Assembly: GCA_003539755.1 (NCBI GenBank)
Contig: DPOH01000335.1
Location: forward strand, 1 to 14,336
Source of the DNA: Clostridium sp.
GTDB lineage: Bacteria; Bacillota; Clostridia; Clostridiales; Clostridiaceae
Length of the DNA: 14,336 nt
Direction: 5' to 3'
The notes under the pieces were generated by a model. The model did not search any database and had not been told where the DNA came from. It was given only the letters and a program-made list of their open reading frames with translations. Of the stretch, positions 1-6,657 are shown in pieces (the stretch's first letter is position 1; each line of letters starts with the position of its first letter). The position numbers and the translations under genes are program-made.

Positions 1-157
1 AATAAAAACCTTTTACAAAAAAAAATTGCAATTTAAAATAAATCGAATAAATATTTTCTAAAAATAAACGACTTTAACAAAGCCCTATAAACAAGGTTTT
101 TTATGTAAATATATGTAACAAAAATCAAGCGGTTGAGTTAATTTTAAAGGAGCAGAG
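1..157. other. AT-rich left edge without a gene
   Basis: I find no open frame worth calling on either strand. The only structure is a weak terminator-like hairpin at 79-102, in which AAAGCC pairs with GGTTTT (one G-T pair) and a T-run follows. In particular there is no continuation of the metallo-beta-lactamase-fold gene that is cut off on the other side of the insertion sequence. Whether these bases are host DNA or part of the IS cannot be decided without a second copy. Confidence 0.5.
79..102 (+). terminator. weak rho-independent terminator candidate
   Basis: AAAGCC and GGTTTT pair over six positions with one G-T wobble around a ten-base loop, followed by a short T-run. The stem is short and no gene is visible upstream in the window, so this may end a gene lying outside the left edge or be chance in AT-rich DNA. 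Confidence 0.25.
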
Positions 158-173
158 CACTAATTTTATAGTG
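158..173. repeat. subterminal hairpin, left side of IS
   Basis: CACTA at 158-162 and TAGTG at 169-173 form a five-base-pair hairpin around ATTTTA. Its counterpart near the other end of the IS lies at 1762-1782, at a similar distance from the shared 9-mer. Short stems are common by chance in such AT-rich DNA; only the symmetry makes it notable. Confidence 0.4.
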
Positions 174-196
174 AGACAGCCCCGTTTATATAGTAA

Positions 197-205
197 ACTC
201 AAATT
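197..205 (+). repeat. inverted 9-mer, left copy (possible IS end element)
   Basis: ACTCAAATT here is the exact reverse complement of 1738-1746 on the other side of the transposase gene. It is the only clear match between the two flanks, so it is a candidate inner part of the terminal inverted repeats or a transposase binding site. Confidence 0.4.
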
Positions 206-212
206 ATTCATA

Positions 213-263
213 GAAATAGCTAATGGCAATGAAATTTAATTTTTTTATTCTATTAGCTGTTTC
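213..263. repeat. long-loop inverted repeat downstream of the transposase gene
   Basis: GAAATAGCTAAT at 213-224 pairs with ATTAGCTGTTTC at 252-263 with one non-Watson-Crick position, around a 27-base AT-rich loop. It lies about 110 bases after the transposase stop codon. On the minus strand no T-run follows, so it is not a classic terminator, although it may still stabilise or end the transposase transcript. Confidence 0.45.
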
Positions 264-369
264 TTTATCATTTTTTTTGCGAACTTTTAATTATTTTCCT
301 AAATATGCATATAGCTTCGCTACGGACTTTAGGTTTTACCATATTTTACATATTAACTTGTAGCTTGAA

Positions 370-1692
370 TCAATTTAATAATGGTAATGAATTAATATTT
401 CTTAGAATATGCCAAAATTCATTTTGATATGCACATGAGCTACAAAGTTTAAATTTTAAGTATCTGCTACTTTTTACAAGTTTACCAGCTATTTTAATTA
501 TCTTCGTTCTTATTGTTTCTATCCTTAATGATTTCATTGAACTTGTAAAGCACAACCTTCTCATCCAGTTGTTCAAATTATATGCTAAAACCATCTCTTG
601 AAGCTTATTAGCATTTGCAATAAAAGATGAACTACTCATTTTATCGAAAGCAAAGCCATTTTTACCTTCTTTAATGAAATTCTCCATTGTTCCTCTATTA
701 CAGTAAAATTTTATTACTGATTGTGGATAACTTGTCATATTCGTTACAACAAAAGTATAATCTATGCACATTTGTCCTTCTTTCTTTTCTAGTTTTACGA
801 CGACTCTACGTTCTTTAGTCCATTTCTTTGCCTTATACATAAATTCACCATATATAACATGATGGTCATACATATTCCTTTTACATAATGTCTCCATACT
901 TGCCATAAATTCTTCTGAATGTTTATATAATGTTGCATTTGCTTTTAACCTTATTGCATATTTAGCATTATGTTCTTCTGCAATCTCATAAAGTCCTGGC
1001 AAAGCAAAACCGCTGTCGCCACGTATGTATAGGTCTATATCCATATATTTTTTTGAATATCTTTTTAATAATGGGCCAATAAAAGCTACTGTTTTTCTTG
1101 ATGTATAAACATTTCCTGAACGTAATTCCGCTTTTAACAAATCACCTGTTAGTCCATCAAAAACTAATAAAGGATGGTATCCATTTGCTGAATAATGTGA
1201 ATTATATGCTGAACCATATTGATTGCCATAAGTTTCAAAATTAGTAGAATCAATATCCAAAATCATTTGTTCTGGCATCTCAATTGAGTATATTTTATCA
1301 AAAAGCAACTCATTTATTTTATTAAATTGCCTTAAATTTTCTTTGTCCAGATTGTTATTAAAACGTGAAATTGTAGGTTGTGAAGCTAATGATTTTTTAC
1401 CCAAAATCGTAGTAAGTGCTGGGTCATATCTTAATTCATCTGAATTATCGTCGGTTGTATAACCAGCTATTCCTTGATAAATTTTTTGCAGTAGTATATC
1501 TTCATTTCTATGATTTCTATGACTAATTCCATCATTAACACAAAAAACATCTTTTATAGTTCTTGAAAAACCTATTTGTTTATCAAATTCACTATATAAA
1601 AGAAGACCAGAATCAGATGTTAAATTTCCACCATCAAAATTAATTTTTACATTTCTATTGAAATTTAATGACTTTTCTAATAAACTACTCAT
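370..1692 (-). CDS. IS1380-family transposase, apparently intact
   Basis: A DDE transposase of 440 residues, normal for the IS1380 family, which moves its element by cut-and-paste or related strand transfer. The N-terminal part reads like the family (NFDGGNLTSDSGLLL near residues 18-32). The catalytic core is recognisable: D146 in LDIDSTNFETYG, D226 in IRGDSGFALPGLYE, and E337 in CNRGTMENFIKEGKNGF, followed by the family's conserved Asn-rich helix (residues 360-378). The C-terminal RTKIIKIAGKLVKSSR is also typical. The ATG start is preceded by AAAGGAG at good spacing. There is no frameshift or internal stop, so the protein could be active. The region between the ribosome binding site and the start codon takes part in an inverted repeat with 1743-1750 (see the leader repeat). 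Only the exact element name is uncertain. Confidence 0.93.
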   Translation of the reverse strand: MSSLLEKSLNFNRNVKINFDGGNLTSDSGLLLYSEFDKQIGFSRTIKDVFCVNDGISHRNHRNEDILLQKIYQGIAGYTTDDNSDELRYDPALTTILGKKSLASQPTISRFNNNLDKENLRQFNKINELLFDKIYSIEMPEQMILDIDSTNFETYGNQYGSAYNSHYSANGYHPLLVFDGLTGDLLKAELRSGNVYTSRKTVAFIGPLLKRYSKKYMDIDLYIRGDSGFALPGLYEIAEEHNAKYAIRLKANATLYKHSEEFMASMETLCKRNMYDHHVIYGEFMYKAKKWTKERRVVVKLEKKEGQMCIDYTFVVTNMTSYPQSVIKFYCNRGTMENFIKEGKNGFAFDKMSSSSFIANANKLQEMVLAYNLNNWMRRLCFTSSMKSLRIETIRTKIIKIAGKLVKSSRYLKFKLCSSCAYQNEFWHILRNINSLPLLN

Positions 1693-1750
1693 ATAGACTC
1701 TCCTTTGTTAAGTGTTTTTCGCAAATTAACGATAACAAATTTGAGTCTAT
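1693..1750 (-). promoter_or_regulatory. fold-back leader of the transposase gene
   Basis: ATAGACTC at 1693-1700 and GAGTCTAT at 1743-1750 are a perfect 8-base inverted repeat, 42 bases apart. On the minus-strand transcript the second arm lies between the ribosome binding site and the start codon and overlaps the last bases of AAGGAG. An RNA that starts outside 1750 could therefore hide the translation start, whereas one starting inside the repeat could not. IS10 and IS50 are known to use such a device against read-through from neighbouring genes. That it works so here is inference. Confidence 0.45.
1738..1746 (-). repeat. inverted 9-mer, right copy (possible IS end element)
   Basis: AATTTGAGT is the exact reverse complement of 197-205. 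It overlaps the outer arm of the transposase leader repeat at 1743-1750, so end recognition and translational control would share bases here. Confidence 0.4.
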
Positions 1751-1761
1751 TTTTCTATATT

Positions 1762-1782
1762 TTTTCACTTATTAAGTGAAAA
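1762..1782. repeat. perfect hairpin, right side of IS
   Basis: TTTTCACTT at 1762-1770 and AAGTGAAAA at 1774-1782 form a perfect nine-base-pair stem with a three-base loop. It corresponds in position to the weaker hairpin at 158-173. It may be an end-associated structure of the element, or a terminator-like block against transcription entering the IS. Confidence 0.5.
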
Positions 1783-1808
1783 TTTTAATTTATTAAAAAC
1801 CACTTACC

Positions 1809-1829
1809 GAGCCATGCAAAGCATGACTC
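1809..1829. repeat. hairpin at the IS/host junction
   Basis: GAGCCATGC and GCATGACTC pair with one mismatch around a three-base loop. It lies directly next to the stop codon of the truncated metallo-beta-lactamase-fold frame, so it is close to or at the point where the host gene is interrupted. It is GC-richer than its surroundings. It may be the outermost structure of the IS or a remnant of other DNA. Confidence 0.45.
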
Positions 1830-2339
1830 TTATAATTTTATGAATAATTCAGGATTAATATTATTTCCTAAATCTATACTATCAGTGCCACGTCTTATAG
1901 GTAAAATTTTTAGGTGCTTATTTTTAAGTGAATAAATCATGTCTTCAAAGGCTTTAGAGTTATCGTAAACTTTTGGAGCATAAAAATTTACTATATTAAA
2001 TGAATTAATTATTGTACTCATGTTACCTATATGATCTTCATGAGGGTGTGTAGCAATAACGTAATCAAATTTATCGATATTAGAGTTTTTGAGATATTTC
2101 ATAAGTTTGTTTTTGGAGGAAGATGGACCAGAATCGATTAAAAGATTTTTATTATTTACTTGAACTAATATACAATCGCCTTGGCCTACATCAATGTAGT
2201 GGATAAGCATATTGTTCGGTGGAAAATTATATGATGGACTGTTTATAGAAAAATTATTAAAAAGATATAATAATATTAAAATAACTAAAGGTATAAGATA
2301 GGTAATATTTTTTTTGAGTTTATGTATTAATAAATTCAT
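1830..2339 (-). pseudogene. 3'-truncated metallo-beta-lactamase-fold protein, ComEC C-terminal type
   Basis: From the ATG at 2339 the frame encodes 169 residues. They comprise a membrane anchor (about residues 13-27), then IHYIDVGQGDCILVQ, LLIDSGP and the metal motif THPHEDHIG (H98, H100, D102, H103). This is the start of the MBL fold found in the ComEC/Rec2 hydrolase domain and in secreted clostridial relatives. Such proteins are usually about 100 residues longer and need further His and Asp ligands, which are missing here. The frame ends shortly after DLGNNIN in a few unrelated residues beside the IS, so I read it as broken. The start at 2339 is chosen for AAAGGA eight bases upstream. The same frame stays open for 85 more codons upstream (to 2594) and is strongly hydrophobic there, but has no ribosome binding site at that ATG. 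A free-standing nuclease or phosphodiesterase is the likely original function. Confidence 0.7.
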
Positions 2340-2581
2340 AGGATAATCCTTTCTTTGCTTAATATAAAAATAAGAGTACATTATTACAATTATTGACCAT
2401 AAAAGCTTAAAATAAAACAATATAAAATACGAATGTTTTTTGTAATTTAGAATATAATGTTCAAAAAATGGAGGTTGAATTTTATAAATCCCCAAATAGC
2501 ACCTAGATAATAAGTTGCAATATAAGCTGAAAATAAAATATAGGATAGAAAAAATTAAACAATAAATGCAAAAAACAATAA

Positions 2582-2609
2582 TTGAAAATTGCATAAAACA
2601 TGGTATAAT
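2582..2609 (+). promoter_or_regulatory. sigma-A promoter with extended -10
   Basis: TTGAAA at 2582-2587 and TATAAT at 2604-2609 are separated by 16 bases, and TG one base before the -10 box gives the extended form TGGTATAAT. It points at the kinase-like gene starting at 2682 and leaves a leader of about 65 bases. This is one of the best promoters in the window. Confidence 0.75.
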
Positions 2610-2681
2610 TAAATTAATGTGTATAAAAAACGTTGAAAATGAAATAATTTAGCACATAAAATTTCATTTGGGGGATTGTAT

Positions 2682-4439
2682 ATGAAAAAAGAATTTTCTA
2701 TGAGCAATGATAAGGTAATGATAAACTTTACGGTAAAGTATTGTAATAGTTTTGAATCTATTTTGGAAAGCAATGGTTTTAGACGAACTTTAGAAGTTTA
2801 TTTGAGAAGAGCGAAGAAGAAGAATTCATTATCATATAGATATTTGAATAGTTCATTTAATACTGAAAATATTATAGATATAAGAACAGATTTAATTGAG
2901 GTTATAAGATATTTGACAATAATGACTGCAGAAGAAGTGGTGAAAATTAATACTATTTATGAAAAGTTATTTAGTGATAAAGATAAATTTATTACATTTG
3001 TAGAGGATCTTTATTTATTTTGGAGAAGCTTAGAGAGATATACTATAGTTCATAGATATAAGATACAAGAGGGGCTTGCAGCTGCTAGCTTTACTGAAGC
3101 TAATGCAAATTTTTCAAATTTAATCTTAAGTTTATATAGAAAGATTGAGATGCACGTATTAGGTTATCAGCCTAAAGTTTACAGACAGATTCCAGCTGGA
3201 GGAAATGCATGTATTATGATACATGAGTTAGAATGGGCAAGACCTGAAGGATATGAAGCATTAGAGGATATTCCTTTTATAGATCATATACTTCTTGAAA
3301 CTCCGTTTATAACATATCCTAAAAGAAATACAAGAGATGGAATGTTTACTAGTATAGACTATAATCCATTAAAATATGCAGATATAAATAAGGACCATTG
3401 GTTTTGCTATCCTGCAAAAATCGGAGGAAAGATAATTTTTATCTATTTTCATAGAGATTTTATGGAACATGGTATAACACTATGTAATTTATTTGAAATG
3501 GCAAGAAGTGAAGAGGCTAGGGGAAGAAAGCCAGATATGATTTTTGTATTTGGAGCTAAAGATGATGGAGAAGATTTAAAGACTGTATTTTATGAAGATG
3601 AAAAAAATGATATAGTACTTGGATATATAAACCATTCAGAAAAAATAGATTATTTTGGATATATGAAGAAGATGACATTAACACTATATAATATATTAAT
3701 GATAAAAAAAGGATATCTTCCTATTCATGGTTCTATGGTTAATATATTATTAAAGAGTGGTGATGAAGCCAATGTTGTAATAATGGGAGATAGTGGTGCT
3801 GGTAAATCAGAAAGCCTTGAAGCCTTCAGAAGTCTTAGTGAAGATTATATTTCAGATATGACTATAATATTTGATGATATGGGTACATTTAAGATTGAAG
3901 ATGGAGAACTTAAGGGTTATGGAACAGAAATAGGAGCATTTGTAAGGCTTGATGATTTAGATCAAGGATATGCATTTAAAGAAATGGATAGAAGTATATT
4001 CATGAATCCAGATAAAGTTAATGCAAGATTGGTTGTGCCAGTAGCATCATATAAAGAAATAACTAAAGGACACCCAGTAGATTTCTTCTTTTATGCTAAT
4101 AATTATGAAGAGGTTGGTGAAAGTGATAGATATTTAAGTTATTTCGAAAATGTGAAAGATGCAGTAAAAGTGTTTAAAGATGGAGCAAGGATGGCTAAAG
4201 GAACTACTACTGAAAAGGGATTAGTTAAATCATATTTTGCAAATCCATTTGGACCAGCACAAAAGCAAAAAGAAACTGATGAACTTATCAATAAGTATTT
4301 TAATTTTATGTTTGAAAGCGGTAAAGTAAGAGTAGGACAAATAAGAACATGCTTAGGAGTAAAGGGTCAAGAAAAGAATGGACCAAGAAATGCAGCTGTA
4401 GAATTGTTTGATGAAATAAAGAATATGAAACATAATTAA
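2682..4439 (+). CDS. HPr-kinase/PEP-carboxykinase-like P-loop protein
   Basis: A 585-residue soluble protein. The N-terminal half (1-330) resembles nothing I can name. Residues 348-400 look like HPr kinase/phosphorylase: IHGSMVNI with H349, the P-loop GDSGAGKSE (369-377), and IIFDDM with D398 and D399. The following part looks like PEP carboxykinase: VNARLVVPVASYKEI around R449, PVDFFFYANNYEEV, and KGLVKSYFANPFGPAQ. Both families share one nucleotide-binding fold, so this is a member of that superfamily. Whether it makes PEP from oxaloacetate or phosphorylates something else cannot be decided here. Automatic pipelines may well label it PEP carboxykinase. The ATG at 2682 is preceded by GGGGG seven bases upstream; a TTG at 2676 is too close to that site. 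It is transcribed alone from the promoter at 2582-2609 and ends in the terminator at 4446-4478. Confidence 0.75.
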   Translation: MKKEFSMSNDKVMINFTVKYCNSFESILESNGFRRTLEVYLRRAKKKNSLSYRYLNSSFNTENIIDIRTDLIEVIRYLTIMTAEEVVKINTIYEKLFSDKDKFITFVEDLYLFWRSLERYTIVHRYKIQEGLAAASFTEANANFSNLILSLYRKIEMHVLGYQPKVYRQIPAGGNACIMIHELEWARPEGYEALEDIPFIDHILLETPFITYPKRNTRDGMFTSIDYNPLKYADINKDHWFCYPAKIGGKIIFIYFHRDFMEHGITLCNLFEMARSEEARGRKPDMIFVFGAKDDGEDLKTVFYEDEKNDIVLGYINHSEKIDYFGYMKKMTLTLYNILMIKKGYLPIHGSMVNILLKSGDEANVVIMGDSGAGKSESLEAFRSLSEDYISDMTIIFDDMGTFKIEDGELKGYGTEIGAFVRLDDLDQGYAFKEMDRSIFMNPDKVNARLVVPVASYKEITKGHPVDFFFYANNYEEVGESDRYLSYFENVKDAVKVFKDGARMAKGTTTEKGLVKSYFANPFGPAQKQKETDELINKYFNFMFESGKVRVGQIRTCLGVKGQEKNGPRNAAVELFDEIKNMKHN

Positions 4440-4445
4440 ATATAT

Positions 4446-4478
4446 AAAAAAGATTAAGGCAATTCCTTAATCTTTTTT
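4446..4478. terminator. bidirectional rho-independent terminator
   Basis: A perfect 14-base-pair stem (4446-4459 with 4465-4478) around the loop CAATT, with T-rich tracts on both strands. It ends the kinase-like gene on the plus strand and the CmpB-family gene on the minus strand. The stop codon of the latter lies inside the stem. Confidence 0.9.
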
Positions 4479-5174
4479 TAATTTTTTTTTCAATACATTT
4501 AGTATTGCGCTAAAATTTTTAGTGTAAAAGTAATATATAAATTTCTTATTGTTAAATTTAATATGTTCAATTGCGGCACCACCAAAGGTTCTTAATGTAG
4601 AATTTAAAGTAGACTTATTAAGAGCTAGTTCAAAATGTGGTGAAAAAATATTTTTTTGAATGAGTGAAGCTAGTGTACAAGAGAAATCTAATAAGAAATA
4701 AATAATAAGCATATAAAATATAATTATTCCTGGAAAAGGTGGTATTTTATCAACTAAAGTATTTATTATAGGATGTATAATTTCGATGATTATAACTTCT
4801 CCTGTTGCCCATAGTAAGGAATATGGTACACAAACTCTTCCTTGTATATTTAATGGGTCATCAGAATAATCCCACCATTTATCTTTAAAAAGCTTTTCTA
4901 GCAAGAAGCTAGTTATATATTCAACTAAAGATGTAAATATAAAACCTAATAAGAATAGCATTAATATATTAGTTTTATATTTATTCAAAAATATGATTAT
5001 TGATACTATAGAACAGCCGTATATTGGGCAAAATGGACCTTTTAAAAAACCTCTATTAACAAAACGATGTTCATTCTTATAATAATAAGCAACTTCAATA
5101 CACCAGCCTAAAAAAGAATAAAAAGTAAAAAAGTATACTATATTATAGAAATCAAAATTCCAAATTAAACGCAA
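4467..5174 (-). CDS. membrane protein of the ABC_trans_CmpB family (putative ABC transporter permease)
   Basis: A 235-residue integral membrane protein with about four hydrophobic segments (near residues 9-28, 51-63, 69-90 and 121-172). The pattern FLGWCIEVAYYY, NRGFLKGPFCPIYG and KWWDYSDDPLNIQGRVCVPYSLLWATGE is characteristic of the Pfam family ABC_trans_CmpB. That family is called an ABC transporter part by name only; no substrate is established and no ATPase gene lies beside it. The start is a TTG at 5174, preceded by AGGGAGG nine bases upstream, with no nearby in-frame ATG as an alternative. A promoter is proposed at 5214-5242. The stop codon lies in the shared terminator stem. Confidence 0.8.
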   Translation of the reverse strand: MRLIWNFDFYNIVYFFTFYSFLGWCIEVAYYYKNEHRFVNRGFLKGPFCPIYGCSIVSIIIFLNKYKTNILMLFLLGFIFTSLVEYITSFLLEKLFKDKWWDYSDDPLNIQGRVCVPYSLLWATGEVIIIEIIHPIINTLVDKIPPFPGIIIFYMLIIYFLLDFSCTLASLIQKNIFSPHFELALNKSTLNSTLRTFGGAAIEHIKFNNKKFIYYFYTKNFSAILNVLKKKLKKD

Positions 5175-5213
5175 TACGTTTTACCTCCCTGTGCAAATTA
5201 TGAAATTTATTAT

Positions 5214-5242
5214 ATTATATACCCAAATGGGAAAAAATGAAA
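5214..5242 (-). promoter_or_regulatory. promoter candidate for the CmpB-family gene, with a short palindrome in the spacer
   Basis: On the minus strand TTTCAT (5242-5237) and TATAAT (5219-5214) are 17 bases apart. The -10 box is perfect and the -35 box is poor. CCCA and TGGG flank two bases at 5222-5231 inside the spacer, a rare GC-containing palindrome in this DNA and a possible operator half-site pair. The resulting leader is about 30 bases and contains the AGGGAGG site. Confidence 0.5.
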
Positions 5243-5294
5243 TTAAAAAAACATTAATTTTTGTTATTGTATTTTGTAAATATTAAATAAAACA

Positions 5295-5335
5295 AAAAGC
5301 AATACTTACCACATCAAATGGTAAGTATTGCTTTT
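5295..5335 (-). terminator. rho-independent terminator of the DUF378 gene
   Basis: A perfect 17-base-pair stem (5295-5311 with 5319-5335) with a seven-base loop, followed on the minus strand by a T-rich tail. It lies 22 bases after the stop codon of the DUF378 gene, so that gene is transcribed separately from the CmpB-family gene. Confidence 0.88.
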
Positions 5336-5356
5336 GCGAATAAATGTAATTTTTGA

Positions 5357-5551
5357 TTAACGTCTATCTTTCATAAAGAATGATAGAGAATATAAACTAG
5401 CAATTCCAACTAAACCATATACTATTCTTGTAAATAATGAAAAATCACCAAAAAGTGATCCAACTAAATTGTATTGGAAAAAGCCAATAAGTCCCCAGTT
5501 TATTCCACCAACTATAATTAAAATAAGTGCAATAGTATCTAAAATTTTCAT
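5357..5551 (-). CDS. small DUF378-family membrane protein
   Basis: A 64-residue protein with two transmembrane helices (about residues 5-25 and 40-60). The family hallmark is visible: LDTIALILIIVGGINWGLIGFF, then NLVGSLFG, a turn, and RIVYGLVGIASLYSL. DUF378 proteins are small, widespread in Firmicutes and of unknown function. The length is normal. The ATG is preceded by AAAGGAG nine bases upstream. It lies downstream of the Lrp-family gene on the same strand with 67 bases between them, so it may be read partly from that gene's transcript. It ends in its own strong terminator. Confidence 0.9.
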   Translation of the reverse strand: MKILDTIALILIIVGGINWGLIGFFQYNLVGSLFGDFSLFTRIVYGLVGIASLYSLSFFMKDRR

Positions 5552-5618
5552 ATAAAAACACTCCTTTAAATAGTATATATATATTATTTACTTGTGGAAT
5601 GTTTTTTATACAAGTACA

Positions 5619-6086
5619 TTATAAAGAAATATTTCTATCTATTGGTTGAGATAAAGAAACGAAAGTATCTGTTCTTTGAACACCTACAATATTATTTATT
5701 TTATTAAGTAATACATCTTGTAAATCTATAATATTACTGCAAACTATTTTTGCAAACATAGAGTAGTCACCAGTAGTTAAATGTAATTCAACAACTTCTT
5801 TTATGCTTGACATTTGATCAAATACTGAATTAAATGAAGATGTTTTATCAACATATATACCAACGAAGCAGCATACGTCATATCCTAATTTTGGTAAATT
5901 CAAAACGATTCTAGAGCCACGGATTATACCAAGGTCCTCCATTTTCTTCATTCTTACGTGAATTGTACCACCACTAACATGGCAAATTCTTGCTATTTCT
6001 AAATATGGAGTTCTACAATCTTTAATTAATAACTCTAAAATTTGTAAATCCAATTCATCTAAATGACTATTTGTAACTAAAGCCAT
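5619..6086 (-). CDS. Lrp/AsnC-family transcriptional regulator
   Basis: A 155-residue regulator of the feast/famine type. It has an N-terminal winged helix-turn-helix (about 9-58, with LDLQILELLIKD and HVSGGTIHVRMKKMEDLGII) and a C-terminal ligand-binding RAM domain (about 68-147, with the typical TTGDYSMFAKI near 104-114). Members sense amino acids or related metabolites and act as dimers or octamers. The effector is not readable from the sequence. The ATG is preceded by AGAGGTGAT. A -10 box TATAAT lies on the minus strand at 6127-6132. Inverted repeats at 6156-6174 and 6203-6220, between this gene and the divergent small membrane-protein gene, are candidate binding sites; autoregulation is common in this family. 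No amino-acid metabolic gene is adjacent. Confidence 0.92.
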   Translation of the reverse strand: MALVTNSHLDELDLQILELLIKDCRTPYLEIARICHVSGGTIHVRMKKMEDLGIIRGSRIVLNLPKLGYDVCCFVGIYVDKTSSFNSVFDQMSSIKEVVELHLTTGDYSMFAKIVCSNIIDLQDVLLNKINNIVGVQRTDTFVSLSQPIDRNISL

Positions 6087-6126
6087 TATATCACCTCTTA
6101 AAACCTATTTTTTTTTATTCTATCAA

Positions 6127-6174
6127 ATTATAGTATAAAATTAAAGTAAAAAATGAAATATTGTGAAAATATTT
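6127..6174 (-). promoter_or_regulatory. promoter region of the Lrp-family gene with a possible operator
   Basis: TATAAT reads on the minus strand at 6132-6127, without a convincing -35 box. Just upstream, AAATATT (6156-6162) and AATATTT (6168-6174) form a perfect inverted repeat with a five-base spacer. Its placement suits an autoregulatory site, but such motifs occur easily by chance at this base composition. Confidence 0.35.
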
Positions 6175-6202
6175 TTGTTTTTTTAATATATTAATAATGG
6201 AA

Positions 6203-6220
6203 GTATATATTTATATATAC
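6203..6220. repeat. 18-base AT palindrome
   Basis: GTATATAT and ATATATAC are exact inverted copies with two bases between. It lies in the divergent intergenic region between the Lrp-family gene and the small membrane-protein gene. It could bind a regulator or be simple AT repeat sequence. Confidence 0.4.
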
Positions 6221-6327
6221 AAAAAAGGGTTAGTTTGTAAAAAATATATGTTGAAGACTACTTGATAATATAGTTAAATTAACTTAATATTAAGTTGTAG
6301 ACTTTATTTGAGGAGGATATGCAGCAA

Positions 6328-6657
6328 ATGAGTATATTATTATCTATTCTTTATTTTGCAGTTATGCTTGCTGTAATGATAGGTGCTTATGTTTTATGCA
6401 GAATGTATTTGTTTAGCAAGGTACGTATAAATAAATGGATACCATTAGCAATTGCAATTATCTTATTTATTATTCAGCTTAGATTAGGTGCTATCAATAG
6501 AATATTAAGTAGTGGATTGTCAATTTTAATTGTATTATTTTTATTATGGTTTATGGAAATATTGCAAACTGGTGGACCAAAGAAAAATGAAAAGAAAATT
6601 GTTATTAAGCCTAAGGCAAAGCCAAACAGAGTTAAAAATAGAAAGAAAGATAATTAA
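6328..6657 (+). CDS. small membrane protein with a basic C-terminal tail, function unknown
   Basis: A 109-residue protein I do not recognise. It has three hydrophobic segments (about 3-25, 37-52 and 63-79), and residues 85-109 form a strongly basic tail (KKNEKK, KPKAKPNRVKNRKK) likely to face the cytoplasm and able to touch nucleic acid or lipid head groups. I chose the ATG at 6328 because AGGAGG ends at 6316 and leaves 11 bases. The ATG at 6319 is in frame but only two bases from that site; using it would add three residues. The gene is alone on its strand, divergent from the Lrp-family gene, and ends in a bidirectional terminator whose stem includes its stop codon. No function can be inferred. 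Confidence 0.75.
   Translation: MSILLSILYFAVMLAVMIGAYVLCRMYLFSKVRINKWIPLAIAIILFIIQLRLGAINRILSSGLSILIVLFLLWFMEILQTGGPKKNEKKIVIKPKAKPNRVKNRKKDN

Larger units (their letters stand above)
158..1782 (-). mobile_element. IS1380-family insertion sequence (ends approximate)
   Basis: A single transposase gene of the IS1380 class fills the element. The ends are estimated from symmetry. ACTCAAATT at 197-205 recurs inverted at 1738-1746. About 30-40 bases outside each copy lies a hairpin: CACTA/TAGTG at 158-173 on the left, and TTTTCACTT/AAGTGAAAA at 1762-1782 on the right. The resulting length of about 1.6 kb is normal for this family. I could not find a long terminal inverted repeat or a clear target duplication, so the true tips may lie some tens of bases further in or out. 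For example, another hairpin at 1809-1829 may mark the right tip instead. The element sits directly beside a truncated gene, which fits an insertion followed by loss of flanking DNA. Confidence 0.6.

Noticed and set aside
2676..2681. TTG at 2676 as start of the kinase-like gene
   Set aside because: It is only one base after the GGGGG ribosome binding site; the ATG at 2682 has proper spacing.
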